Of a stretch of 64,000 nt of DNA, positions 14,835-23,881 are shown in pieces. Every line of letters begins with the position of its first letter. The first letter of the stretch is position 1. The notes beneath the pieces were generated by a model. It saw only the letters and a program-made list of their open reading frames with translations. It ran no database searches and was not told where the DNA came from. The DNA is from Vibrio sp. 05-20-BW147 (GTDB lineage: Bacteria > Pseudomonadota > Gammaproteobacteria > Enterobacterales > Vibrionaceae): NCBI RefSeq assembly GCF_013369385.1, contig NZ_SZTO01000009.1, positions 1 to 64,000 on the forward strand, read 5' to 3'. The position numbers were made by a program, and so were the translations under genes.

Positions 14835-16058
14835 TTAAGCGTTGAGCAGCGCCGTTTTTACCGCTTCAGTGCGCCTTCTTTCCTGTTCATCACGAATGGC
14901 TGGCCCTTTGAACCCATCTTGAATGATCGATTGCACCTCGACAGAGAGCGCGGCTTGATACGCTAACTGGATCCGTTCTGCTTGAGGGTAAGGGTGATCT
15001 TGCAGACCTTGGCGACCCGCATGATCGGCTTGGCAACAAAGGAGGATATCGTTTAACCGCTCCGCTTTGCGCCACACATCCAGTTTGTTGAAGATTTTGA
15101 CCATGGTTTGCGGCTTGAGCTCGGCTGCGCGATGGATGTTGGAGTGCTGCTCACACACCATTAAAGCCAGATCGCGAAACTCATTCGGTACGCGCACGCG
15201 TTCACACAACTGTTTAATCAACTTAAGACCGGTGTGGCAATGCATTTTGTGGCTTGGCCATTCGCTTGGCGGTGTCACGCCTTTGCCTAAGTCGTGCACT
15301 TGGGCTGCAAAGCGCACCACTGCAGACGAGCTCAGCTTCGCCGCTTGTTCTGCGACCAACAAGGTGTGTATGCCTGTGTCGATCTCTGGGTGCCATTTTT
15401 CAGGCTGAGGGACACCAAACAAAGCATCGATTTCGGGAAGTACCACGGCCAAAGCACCACACTGACGCAAGACAGCAAGAAACTGCTGTGGCGCAGGCGT
15501 GAGTAGCGATTTGTGCCATTCTTGCCAAACTCGCTCGGCGGTCAGTGCAGACAGCTCGCCAGAAGCGACAATGGATTGCATCAACTGCAAGGTTTCATCG
15601 GCCACGCGAAACCCGAGTGGTGCCAGTTTGGCCGCAAAGCGAGCCACTCGCAACACGCGCAGAGGATCTTCGACAAAGGCTTCTGACACATGGCGCAAAA
15701 TACGATCCTGCAGATCTTGCTGTCCACCATACGGGTCATAAAGCGCGCCCTGGCTATCCATGGCAATGGCGTTGATGGTCAGGTCGCGTCTGAGGAGATC
15801 CTCTTCTAAAGTCACATCTGGGGAGAAAAAGCACTCAAAGCCTTTGTAGCCTTGGCCTGTTTTTCGCTCGGTGCGAGCCAGCGCGTACTCTTGTTTGGTT
15901 TTGGGGTGCAAGAAAACTGGAAAATCTTTCCCGACAGGAGAGTACCCAGCATTGAGCATTTGTTCCGCGGTTGCACCGACGACAACCCAATCTTGATCGT
16001 AGACGGGAATGCCCAATAACTTGTCTCTTACCGCTCCACCCACTAAGTAAACTTCCAC
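14835..16058 (-). CDS. cca: CCA-adding tRNA nucleotidyltransferase
   Basis: This enzyme builds or repairs the CCA end of tRNAs. A GTG start at 16058 (407 aa, VEVYLVGGAVRDKLLG) is chosen because AGG lies 8 bp before it and the protein then begins like E. coli Cca; an upstream ATG at 16145 would add 29 unrelated residues. The class II nucleotidyltransferase core (LVGGAVRD, DQDWVVVG), the RRDLTINA motif, the DPLRVLRVARFAA neck and a C-terminal HD domain (VHDLGKG, HCHTGLK) of the bifunctional type with phosphatase activity are visible. It is divergent from the gspAB gene. Confidence 0.95.
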   Translation of the reverse strand: MEVYLVGGAVRDKLLGIPVYDQDWVVVGATAEQMLNAGYSPVGKDFPVFLHPKTKQEYALARTERKTGQGYKGFECFFSPDVTLEEDLLRRDLTINAIAMDSQGALYDPYGGQQDLQDRILRHVSEAFVEDPLRVLRVARFAAKLAPLGFRVADETLQLMQSIVASGELSALTAERVWQEWHKSLLTPAPQQFLAVLRQCGALAVVLPEIDALFGVPQPEKWHPEIDTGIHTLLVAEQAAKLSSSAVVRFAAQVHDLGKGVTPPSEWPSHKMHCHTGLKLIKQLCERVRVPNEFRDLALMVCEQHSNIHRAAELKPQTMVKIFNKLDVWRKAERLNDILLCCQADHAGRQGLQDHPYPQAERIQLAYQAALSVEVQSIIQDGFKGPAIRDEQERRRTEAVKTALLNA

Positions 16059-16156
16059 GCGTGTGACCTCGAATATTTGCTTATCTGACTGGACATTGTA
16101 GCAAGCAATGGTACTTTGCTCTCTATTCAATTGACGTATTTGCATTTGGTCTGTGT

Positions 16157-18313
16157 ATGTATAAGGATTTTTTTGGTTTCTCTGAGCTGCCTTTCTCGAT
16201 AGTGCCCAATTCCCGCTATCTCTATTTAAGTCAGCGCCATCGTGAAGCCATCACACATTTACAGGCTGGCCTCGGGGATGGGGGCGGTTTTGCCATGCTG
16301 ACTGGGGAAGTGGGGACGGGGAAAACCACAGTCGCAAAATCAATGTTGGCCAACCTTGACGGCCAAACCTGTGCCGCTTTGCTGCTCAACCCAACCTTTT
16401 CCAGTGTCGAACTGCTTGAAGCCATTTGTGATGAGTTTGGCTTGAGCTACGCGGCCAACGCTTCTCTTAAACAGCTCAACCAACGCATTTATCAGTTTTT
16501 GTTGGAAAATCATCAGCAAAATATCCAAACCTTGTTGGTGATTGATGAAGCACAACATTTGGCGGCGGATGTATTGGAGCAGTTGCGTTTATTGACCAAT
16601 CTGGAAACGGAAACACGCAAGCTGTTAAAAGTGTTGTTGGTGGGGCAACCTGAACTGCAACAATTACTGCAGACCACACAATTGCGGCAACTTGCTCAGC
16701 GCATTACAGGCCGTTATCACTTATTGCCACTGAATCCTCAAGAAACCGCTGACTACATTGCGTTTCGTATTCATACCGCTGGGGGAAATCGTACCCTGTT
16801 TGATCACGCCAGCGCCAAAGTGATTGCTCAGTACAGTCACGGTATTCCCCGTCTGATTAACTTGATTTGCGATAAAGCGTTGCAATTGAGTTATCACCAA
16901 GGCGACAAAAAAATCACGAAAGCGACGGTCGAGCGAGCTTGCCAAAATGTGATGGCATTTCAGGCTGAGATTTATCAGCAAGCCTCAAACCGTTCGTCTT
17001 TCCCTTGGGGAAAAGTCTCTGTAGCCGCGGCTTGCGTTGCCGGAGTGTTGGCCATTGCCAGCTATTGGCCTTTGATCACAGCTGGCAATGTCGCTTCCAC
17101 TGCGCCTCAGATCGAGCTAGACAGGCCTGCAACCGAGTTGCCTATACCGCCTTCAGTGCCAGACATCTTGGTGAATGATGCAGAGTGGCTCGGTGAGCCT
17201 GCTGTCGCGCGTATGACCACTCGAGCGCAAGGATTAGAAGCGCTTTACAAACTATGGGGATATCGAGCAACGCGCATCGATACCTTGTGTGAACAGCCAT
17301 CCACCTCGATTTTCCAGTGCCAAGTCCGACAACTTAACTGGCAAGAGTTGCAGCAAACGCCACACCCTTTGTTGTTGACGCTGCAGCATGAAGGGCAACT
17401 GGCTTACGTTGTCTTGCTGGAAGTCAACTCAGAGCGCGTCGTTCTGCTTACGGGCGAGCAACGTCTCACATTCACGGTTCCACAATTGATGTCGTTATGG
17501 CGGGGCGAAGTCACCGATCTATGGCCTATGCCTCTGAGAGAGACATTGCGCCTGGGTATGCACGGCGAGGCTATTGCAGTCTTGGACCAATTGCTCGCCA
17601 AAGCACTCAATGATGAACCGTTAAAGACGACGCAGTTTAATGCTGAGCTGATGCAGCGAGTGGAATGGTTTCAACGTTGGCAAGCGATGACCGAGGATGG
17701 TATCGCCGGTCAGCGTACTTTGGCGCGTTTGCAGCACATGGTCTCATTGTCCGAGCCGTGGCGAGAGTTCTCCAAGGCTGAGAAGCAAGGCGAAGAGCAG
17801 GCGATGCGCTATCCTGAGTTTCCCTCGCTCGCACCGCTTCCCAGAACATACCCATTGGCGGAAACTGGCGACGCTATCGACGTGGCCGATCAAACAAGCC
17901 CCACTTTGGTCGCGAGCCCATCAATACCGAGTGAAGAAAAGAAAACAGCGGACGAGCGACTGTTTGAAAACCTCGACCTGTCAGGCTTATCGCCAGAACT
18001 GGCGCAAAAAGTCGAAAATGCCTTGCTGGTGGAGACACAAACCGATAACTCCCCGCAAGCGGAGTCAACGGTTTCAAGGCTCGAGCTGAGTGGAGAAAAA
18101 TGGCATGGGCGTTTGCCGCCACTCAATTTGCAGACACACATGTATTCGAGCGATCCGAAACGTCGCTGGTTGAAGATTAATGGTGCGGAGTTCCATCAAG
18201 GTGAGTGGATTGATAACCAGATTCAACTGGTGGAGATTTCAGCGCAGTCGGTGATTATCGAGTTCCAAGGAGAGCAAATCGAAATTCCAGCGCTCTATGA
18301 ATGGAAAGGCTAA
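16157..18313 (+). CDS. Fused GspA-GspB type II secretion assembly ATPase
   Basis: This 718-aa protein combines the ExeA/GspA and ExeB/GspB functions that help install the type II secretin. It has an N-terminal AAA ATPase (Walker A GEVGTGKTT at 50-58, Walker B LLVIDEAQ at 126-133), one membrane helix (about 285-305), a periplasmic region, a peptidoglycan-binding repeat domain (about 455-520, LGMHGEAIAVLDQLL and DGIAGQRTL), a Glu/Pro/Ser linker, and a C-terminal GspB-like domain (about 640-718, containing DPKRRWLKINGAEFHQGEW). In Aeromonas these are two proteins. The remaining secretion genes are not in this window. The region 345-450 may be a degenerate peptidase-like fold, which I cannot confirm. 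Confidence 0.85.
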   Translation: MYKDFFGFSELPFSIVPNSRYLYLSQRHREAITHLQAGLGDGGGFAMLTGEVGTGKTTVAKSMLANLDGQTCAALLLNPTFSSVELLEAICDEFGLSYAANASLKQLNQRIYQFLLENHQQNIQTLLVIDEAQHLAADVLEQLRLLTNLETETRKLLKVLLVGQPELQQLLQTTQLRQLAQRITGRYHLLPLNPQETADYIAFRIHTAGGNRTLFDHASAKVIAQYSHGIPRLINLICDKALQLSYHQGDKKITKATVERACQNVMAFQAEIYQQASNRSSFPWGKVSVAAACVAGVLAIASYWPLITAGNVASTAPQIELDRPATELPIPPSVPDILVNDAEWLGEPAVARMTTRAQGLEALYKLWGYRATRIDTLCEQPSTSIFQCQVRQLNWQELQQTPHPLLLTLQHEGQLAYVVLLEVNSERVVLLTGEQRLTFTVPQLMSLWRGEVTDLWPMPLRETLRLGMHGEAIAVLDQLLAKALNDEPLKTTQFNAELMQRVEWFQRWQAMTEDGIAGQRTLARLQHMVSLSEPWREFSKAEKQGEEQAMRYPEFPSLAPLPRTYPLAETGDAIDVADQTSPTLVASPSIPSEEKKTADERLFENLDLSGLSPELAQKVENALLVETQTDNSPQAESTVSRLELSGEKWHGRLPPLNLQTHMYSSDPKRRWLKINGAEFHQGEWIDNQIQLVEISAQSVIIEFQGEQIEIPALYEWKG

Positions 18314-18350
18314 AGACAGCAATAAAGGATCATCAGCCTAAGAGTGAGAG

Positions 18351-18378
18351 AAAACGGGCCGCGAATGTGGCCCGTTTT
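18351..18378. terminator. Bidirectional terminator between gspAB and ygiM
   Basis: AAAACGGGCC (18351-18360) pairs exactly with 18369-18378 around an 8-nt loop, serving the convergent genes. Confidence 0.85.
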
Positions 18379-18383
18379 GATGT

Positions 18384-18995
18384 TTATGCCCAGCCTGAGT
18401 TTGACTTCTTACGGCGTGGGATCATGTAAGGCAGAATTAAGCCGAACAGAAGGCCAATACCAGCCACACCACCACCGTACATGAAGTATTTCAACAGTAG
18501 GTCGTCTTTTTGTGTGTCGAGTTTTGCACGCAGTTGGCGATTTTCCGTTTGTACAGAAGCAAGTTGATCACTGATTTCGCTGTATTTCTTCTCTAGATCT
18601 GAAATTTGTTGGTTGCGAGTGTCAAGGGAGTCCACCAAGCCGGCCTTTTCGGTATCGGCATTTTGGCGCGCATTCGCCAATTGAGATTTCACCTCTTTCA
18701 GTTCTTTCTCAAGTCGAGGAAGGCGCACAGCCATACTTTCTTGGCGTGTGATGAATTTTGCTTGAACCCAGCCCTTGCGGCCTCGCTCATCGACCACTTC
18801 GCTATAGCCAGTTTCGCTGTTGGTTTGAAGGAGTTTTACTTTTGTACCCGCGTCAACGCTACCAATAATACGAAACGTGTTATTTGGGCCTGAGTGCATG
18901 TAGGTAAACAGTTCATCTGCGATGTAGCGGTCTTGGGCGAAAACGGATGGTACAGCCAGAATAGTCAGTAACACCGTGACGATGAGTTTTTTCAC
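18384..18995 (-). CDS. ygiM: SH3-domain membrane protein of the YgiM family (TIGR04211)
   Basis: This 203-aa protein has a signal peptide (1-20, cut near FAQ), a bacterial SH3 domain (about 22-88, including HSGPNNTFRIIGSVDAG and GWVQAKFI), a coiled coil (95-165) and a C-terminal membrane helix (about 168-190) with a basic tail RRKK. It therefore faces the periplasm, where SH3b domains often contact the cell wall; the exact role is unknown. E. coli ygiM also neighbours cca. It has its own promoter region (18996-19083) and shares a bidirectional terminator with gspAB. Confidence 0.88.
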   Translation of the reverse strand: MKKLIVTVLLTILAVPSVFAQDRYIADELFTYMHSGPNNTFRIIGSVDAGTKVKLLQTNSETGYSEVVDERGRKGWVQAKFITRQESMAVRLPRLEKELKEVKSQLANARQNADTEKAGLVDSLDTRNQQISDLEKKYSEISDQLASVQTENRQLRAKLDTQKDDLLLKYFMYGGGVAGIGLLFGLILPYMIPRRKKSNSGWA

Positions 18996-19083
18996 AATAA
19001 ATCCCTTAACGATTTAATCAGAGTCGGCGATAAAAATTCGGATTAACGAATAGTAAAAACTTTCCCTGACGCATGCAACAAAG

Positions 19084-19104
19084 AAGGGAGGCAAAGCCTC
19101 CCTT
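19084..19104 (-). terminator. Terminator of the DUF47-pit operon
   Basis: AAGGGAGGC (19084-19092) pairs exactly with 19096-19104 around a 3-nt loop; on the minus strand it is followed by CTTTGTT. Confidence 0.7.
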
Positions 19105-19178
19105 AATGTGCGTTTGAGTCAAATATGACAAGGCGCTTACACAATCGCGGCGCGCCTTACATTCTCATGACGAGAAAA

Positions 19179-20438
19179 TCAACCGAAGATCGCTTGCATT
19201 GCGTAGTAGAACACCACGGCAAGTAGTGCACCTGCAGGCAGGGTGACAACCCAAGAAGCAACGATATTACGAACCACGCCTAGGTTGAGTGCTGCGATAC
19301 CGCGTGCAAAACCAACACCCAATACTGCACCCACAAGTGTTTGTGTGGTCGAAATCGGTAGACCAGTACCAGAAGCTAGTACAACGGTTGATGCAGTAGC
19401 AAGCTGAGCAGCAAAACCACGACTTGGAGTCAGTTCAGTGATACCTGTACCCACCGTCGCCATTACTTTGTGGCCCATGGTCGCAAGACCCACAACAATA
19501 CCAAAACCACCAAGAGGAAGAATCCACCAAGCGATGGTGCTTTTCGCGGTCACTTCGCCCATGTGCTCAACGGTAGATACAACGGCAGACAGTGGACCGA
19601 TCGCGTTTGCTACGTCGTTTGAGCCGTGTGCGAATGCCATTGCACAAGCGGTGATGACCATGAGCACGCTGAAGATGCTTTCCACGCCGGCGAAACCATG
19701 ATCGTCTTCGCGGTTAGCGAATTTCTTCTGGATGTAGATGTAACCGCCTAGCATGATCAGGCCAGAGACACCGGCAGACCATAGCCAAGCTTCCGTATTA
19801 CTTAGGTGTAGACCTACGTGCTTTAACCCTTTTTTGATGGTCACCAGTGCGATTACCATGGTGGTAATAAACATATACACAGGGACGAAACGCTTGGCGT
19901 TCATCAATGGTTTTTCTGTATCAAAAATCAGTCGTTGTGCGCTGACGAAGATGACGTAAGCGAAGAAACCAGAGATCAGTGGTGTAATGATCCAACTGCC
20001 CACGATGCCTTTTACGCTGCCCCAATCTACCGCTTCAGTACCCACAGAAACGCAAGCGAAACCGATGATCGCACCGATGATAGAGTGCGTAGTTGATACC
20101 GGCCAACCCATGTAAGAAGCCAATAGTAGCCATGTACCCGCTGCTAGGAGCGCAGACATCATACCGAAGACAAGAACATCAGGCTGGTCAGCGAAGAGCG
20201 ATGTTTCGATAACACCTTTACGGATAGTGTCAGTTACTTCACCACCTGCAAGATATGCACCCGCAAATTCGAAGATCATCGCAATGATGATCGCTTGTTT
20301 TACGGTTAGTGCTTTTGAGCCTACCGATGTGCCCATCGCATTAGCAACGTCATTCGCGCCAATACCAATTGCCATCATAAAACCAAAAGCTGCTGCAACA
20401 ATAATCAGGACAGTGCCGTAGTTTGCAAGGATATCCAT
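19179..20438 (-). CDS. pit: Inorganic phosphate transporter, PiT family
   Basis: This 419-aa integral membrane protein imports phosphate, probably as a metal-phosphate complex with protons or sodium. The duplicated family signature appears as GIGANDVANAMGTSVGS (about 26-42) and AHGSNDVANAIGPLSAV (about 268-284), with about ten membrane helices. It is the second gene of an operon after a DUF47/PhoU-like partner, the common arrangement for low-affinity phosphate systems. Confidence 0.95.
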   Translation of the reverse strand: MDILANYGTVLIIVAAAFGFMMAIGIGANDVANAMGTSVGSKALTVKQAIIIAMIFEFAGAYLAGGEVTDTIRKGVIETSLFADQPDVLVFGMMSALLAAGTWLLLASYMGWPVSTTHSIIGAIIGFACVSVGTEAVDWGSVKGIVGSWIITPLISGFFAYVIFVSAQRLIFDTEKPLMNAKRFVPVYMFITTMVIALVTIKKGLKHVGLHLSNTEAWLWSAGVSGLIMLGGYIYIQKKFANREDDHGFAGVESIFSVLMVITACAMAFAHGSNDVANAIGPLSAVVSTVEHMGEVTAKSTIAWWILPLGGFGIVVGLATMGHKVMATVGTGITELTPSRGFAAQLATASTVVLASGTGLPISTTQTLVGAVLGVGFARGIAALNLGVVRNIVASWVVTLPAGALLAVVFYYAMQAIFG

Positions 20439-20574
20439 CGTAATACCTAGTTGATTTATAACAAGCGGAGCAATATCGCACAGGCGTTATCCTGTCTTAG
20501 CCGGAGAACTGTGTTATTGGCCAAAACAGGATGCGTAGATAATGCTCTTCGTTATTTTTTGTTGACTTAAAAAT

Positions 20575-21261
20575 TTAAGATCGAGATAGCATCACTTCCA
20601 GACGCGCACCGACGCGCTGTGCCTGGTCTGCAATGCCGCCTACCCATTCAAGAATCTTGTACAAGAACATGACATCGATAGGGTTCATCTCTGACTCAAT
20701 GGCCATTAGCTGCTGACGCAGACCGATTTGCATAGTATCGGTATCATCCTCGATCACATCCAATTGATGGATCATTTCTGCGACCAGCGTGACTTCACGC
20801 CCTTTGAATCCAGTTTCAAGAAGCTCATCAAGCTCATTGATCACGTTTTGCGCTTGGTTAGCCGCATCAAGACAACGTTGAACATAAGCAATGAAATTTG
20901 GTTGGAGTGCAACAGGAATCATCAGCTTACGACCGTAAACACGGCCTGCAATGTCCTTTGCTAAGTTGGCGAGTTTGTCTTGCTGAGTCAGTAGCTCAAG
21001 CATGTCAGTGCGATCGACTGGCAGGAACAAACCGCGAGGAAGTTTCAGACGAATTTCACGTTTTAGAACATCCGCTTCTTTCTCAAGATGAGAGATTTGA
21101 GCGCGGATTTCTGCTGCTTTTTCCCAATCACCCTCTGAACAAACTTCAAAGAACTTGATTAGGTGTCCGCAACATTCGTTGACACAAACTACGTGACGCT
21201 GCAAAGGCTTGATAGGGGACTTTGCAAATAACCCCATAATTGTATTCATTGGCATGGTCAT
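20575..21261 (-). CDS. DUF47 / PhoU-like protein (TIGR00153)
   Basis: This 228-aa, all-helical protein belongs to the DUF47 family, which resembles PhoU and is nearly always paired with PiT transporters, presumably to regulate them. The family start MNTIMGLFAKSPIKPLQ is present. In-frame ATGs at 21261, 21255 and 21249 are all possible; 21261 has AGG 4 bp upstream and 21255 has the same AGG 10 bp upstream. It is the first gene of the operon, 136 bp before pit. Confidence 0.92.
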   Translation of the reverse strand: MTMPMNTIMGLFAKSPIKPLQRHVVCVNECCGHLIKFFEVCSEGDWEKAAEIRAQISHLEKEADVLKREIRLKLPRGLFLPVDRTDMLELLTQQDKLANLAKDIAGRVYGRKLMIPVALQPNFIAYVQRCLDAANQAQNVINELDELLETGFKGREVTLVAEMIHQLDVIEDDTDTMQIGLRQQLMAIESEMNPIDVMFLYKILEWVGGIADQAQRVGARLEVMLSRS

Positions 21262-21403
21262 TCAACCTAATAAATATAACCTTAAAAGAACATACACCAT
21301 TTCATGGTGAAATGTTGAGCGATGGCTATAAAGGCGCGCATGTTAACGCATTAAATCCATCATTAAAACTGTTTTAGATCATCATTAGTGCGATATTTCT
21401 TTC

Positions 21404-21432
21404 TTGCCCCTCGAGAATTTAGGCAATATCCT
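21404..21432 (+). promoter_or_regulatory. Promoter of ygiF
   Basis: TTGCCC, a 17-bp spacer and TATCCT lie 28 bp upstream of the ygiF start in the divergent spacer. Confidence 0.55.
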
Positions 21433-21460
21433 GTCCCTGTCTGCTTGATAAGGTATAACT

Positions 21461-22978
21461 ATGGAAACCGAGATAGAACTGAAGTTTTTTGTTTCTCCTG
21501 AATTTTCAGAAACTTTGCGCGAAAAAATCGCCGAAACCAAAGTACTTCAGCACAGTTGTCGCGATTTAGGAAACACCTATTTTGATACGCCAGACAACTG
21601 GCTTCGCCAACACGATACAGGCTTACGGATACGCCGCTTTGATGATGTTTTCGTGCAAACAGTCAAAACGGCAGGACGCGTGGTTGCTGGTTTACATCAA
21701 CGGCCTGAATATAACGCTGAACATACCTGCAATACACCGAATCTTCATTTACATCCTGGTGATATTTGGCCACAAGGTAAAGATATCGACACCTTGCAAT
21801 CGGAATTGATGGCGCTGTTTTCCACCAACTTTACACGAGAACAATGGCTGATTGGTATGCCCGATGGTAGCCAAGTCGAAGTGGCGTTCGACCAAGGAAT
21901 GGTGAGCGCAGAGGATAAGCAAGATCCCATCTGTGAGGTGGAGTTAGAACTGAAATCAGGCCAAACTGATGCTTTATTTACCCTTGCTCGTCATTTATGT
22001 GAGTCTGGCGGCATGCGTTTAGGCAATTTAAGTAAAGCTGCGAAAGGTTATCGCTTGGCTTTAGGTTACCAAGGCGACGAAGTGAAACCATTGAGCCTAG
22101 TGGATACGGGCAAAATGGATAATGCCGAATATTGTCTTATTAACTCGCTCGAGCATGCCCTTTCCCATTGGCACTATCACGAGCAAATTTATGTGGAACG
22201 CGAATCGGTGGAAGCGTTGCACGAAATCAGTCACGCCATCGGTTTTATTCGCCAAACCTTAGCCATTTATGGTGGCGTGGTGCCACGACGTGCCAGTGCC
22301 ATTCTGCGTCAAGAGCTTAAATGGCTAGAAGAAGAACTTGCGTGGTTGTCAGAGCACGCGCACTTAACGGAGTTGTTAGACGACAAAGGTAACGTGCTGC
22401 GTAAGTTGGATGCGCGCAAGTTCTTAGTGGCGGAACTTACGCAACAGTTTGAGCAGTTGCCGAATCGTGAAGAAGTGTTGTCGTTATTTACCGGGGCTCG
22501 TTATACCGGATTGCTGCTCGATCTGAGTCGTTGGATCTTAACTCGCGGGTGGCAGCCATTTTTGGACGATAAAGCGCGAGAGAAAATGGCCAGTGCGATT
22601 CGAGACTTCTCTGTGCAGCAGTTGGATCGTACATGGGCAGAACTCATGGAATCCTTTCCGTCTGAGCGAAAGATGTCTGCGCAAGAGTACATTGATCAGC
22701 GCTACCGTTTGATGCGCAATCTCTATACAGGAGTAGGTTTTGCCAGCTTGTATGATGCGGAAGAGCGCAATAGCTTTCGCATGCCTTGGGCGGATTTGAT
22801 CCATGGTATTGACGATCTCTTAATGCTGCGTCATTTACTCCCGCTAGTGGATAAGCTCGAAGGTGAAGAAAAAGATCAACTGGAGCGCTGGTTGGTTCGT
22901 CAGGAGCGCTCGATGTTGCATGCGATGGATCAAACACGCGCTATTGGCGTGGAAGCCGATCCATACTGGCGTCATTAA
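21461..22978 (+). CDS. ygiF: Inorganic triphosphatase YgiF (CYTH-CHAD)
   Basis: This 505-aa protein has an N-terminal CYTH domain opening with the metal-binding ETEIELKF motif (ExExK, residues 2-9), basic triphosphate-binding residues (LRIRRF, GNLSKAAKGYRLALG), and a C-terminal helical CHAD domain (about 225-500) expected to bind polyphosphate. E. coli YgiF hydrolyses tripolyphosphate. As in E. coli it lies upstream of glnE and hldE, although two genes intervene here. Confidence 0.92.
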   Translation: METEIELKFFVSPEFSETLREKIAETKVLQHSCRDLGNTYFDTPDNWLRQHDTGLRIRRFDDVFVQTVKTAGRVVAGLHQRPEYNAEHTCNTPNLHLHPGDIWPQGKDIDTLQSELMALFSTNFTREQWLIGMPDGSQVEVAFDQGMVSAEDKQDPICEVELELKSGQTDALFTLARHLCESGGMRLGNLSKAAKGYRLALGYQGDEVKPLSLVDTGKMDNAEYCLINSLEHALSHWHYHEQIYVERESVEALHEISHAIGFIRQTLAIYGGVVPRRASAILRQELKWLEEELAWLSEHAHLTELLDDKGNVLRKLDARKFLVAELTQQFEQLPNREEVLSLFTGARYTGLLLDLSRWILTRGWQPFLDDKAREKMASAIRDFSVQQLDRTWAELMESFPSERKMSAQEYIDQRYRLMRNLYTGVGFASLYDAEERNSFRMPWADLIHGIDDLLMLRHLLPLVDKLEGEEKDQLERWLVRQERSMLHAMDQTRAIGVEADPYWRH

Positions 22979-22996
22979 TGATGAATTGAGATAAGA

Positions 22997-23022
22997 ATAG
23001 GGCGATACGCCCTATTTTTTTT
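22997..23022 (+). terminator. ygiF terminator, overlapping the stop codon of the convergent channel gene
   Basis: ATAGGGCG (22997-23004) pairs exactly with 23008-23015 around ATA, followed by T7. The right arm overlaps the minus-strand stop codon at 23012-23014. Confidence 0.9.
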
Positions 23023-23764
23023 GATCCTCTTCGAGCCGTTTCAGCCGCTCTAAAATTTCATGCTGTTGCTCAAGGAGGGTTTCCAACATCTTCTCTTTAT
23101 TAATGGAGCGATTAGTTTGCTGCTGGCTCGGTGTGGTCAGAATCGAGGTGATCAAACCGGAAATCATACCAAAAAGGCCAACACCGCTCATGATGATCAC
23201 CACCGCCAGTAACTTCCCCCCCTCTGTCACAGGATAATGATCGCCGTAACCCACGGTCGAAATTGTCACAAATGCCCACCAAAGGGCGTCTGTTCCGGTT
23301 TGAATATTTGACGCTGGGTTTTTCCCTTCAATAAACAGCATCATGCCAGAGCCGACGGTCACCAAGACCACAAGTAATAGTAAAATCGTTGCAATGGTGG
23401 TCTCTTTTCGGTTTTCCTTGAGCTGATGAAGAACAAAGCGCGAAGAGCGCAAAACCAGAATTACGCGTAAAATATGAAATAAACGAGCAAAACGAAGTGG
23501 CTCAATCATAGGTAAACTGGCGAGAATATCGATCCAATGTGTTTTGAGGTATTGACGCTTATCTGCGGTGCGGATCAAATCTACGCTGAGCTGAATGAGA
23601 AAAATACTACAGATTATGAAATCAAGACCGATAAGAACTTGTCGGGTTTCTGCGTCTAACGGAAAAAACAGTAAGCCAGAGATCACAAATAGCGCCATAA
23701 AAGACAAGATTAGTGATAACAGACTCATCGGTTTGGTGTTCTCTTTGATATCATTACTATTCAT
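23012..23764 (-). CDS. Voltage-gated-type potassium channel
   Basis: This 250-aa protein has six predicted membrane helices and the potassium selectivity filter TISTVGYGDHYPVTEGGK (about 168-185). An S4-like helix carries spaced arginines (RFARLFHILRVILVLRSSRF, about 91-110), typical of voltage sensors. A C-terminal coiled coil (about 215-250) probably assembles the tetramer. The acidic/lysine tail ends in RLEEDQKK. It is divergent from the chemoreceptor gene and its stop codon lies in the ygiF terminator. Confidence 0.92.
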   Translation of the reverse strand: MNSNDIKENTKPMSLLSLILSFMALFVISGLLFFPLDAETRQVLIGLDFIICSIFLIQLSVDLIRTADKRQYLKTHWIDILASLPMIEPLRFARLFHILRVILVLRSSRFVLHQLKENRKETTIATILLLLVVLVTVGSGMMLFIEGKNPASNIQTGTDALWWAFVTISTVGYGDHYPVTEGGKLLAVVIIMSGVGLFGMISGLITSILTTPSQQQTNRSINKEKMLETLLEQQHEILERLKRLEEDQKK

Positions 23765-23881
23765 ACGGGGCTCGAAATAAATGGCTAGGTTGAGCGTTTA
23801 AAGCAACAACGCATCATAGCAAGGTGCCCAAAGGCGACATCTTCCTGATACGACTATAAAAGAACTGGTGGAGAAACAACA

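Noticed and set aside
14835..16145. Longer form of cca from an upstream ATG
   Set aside because: The extra 29 residues do not resemble Cca, and the GTG at 16058 has a proper ribosome site.
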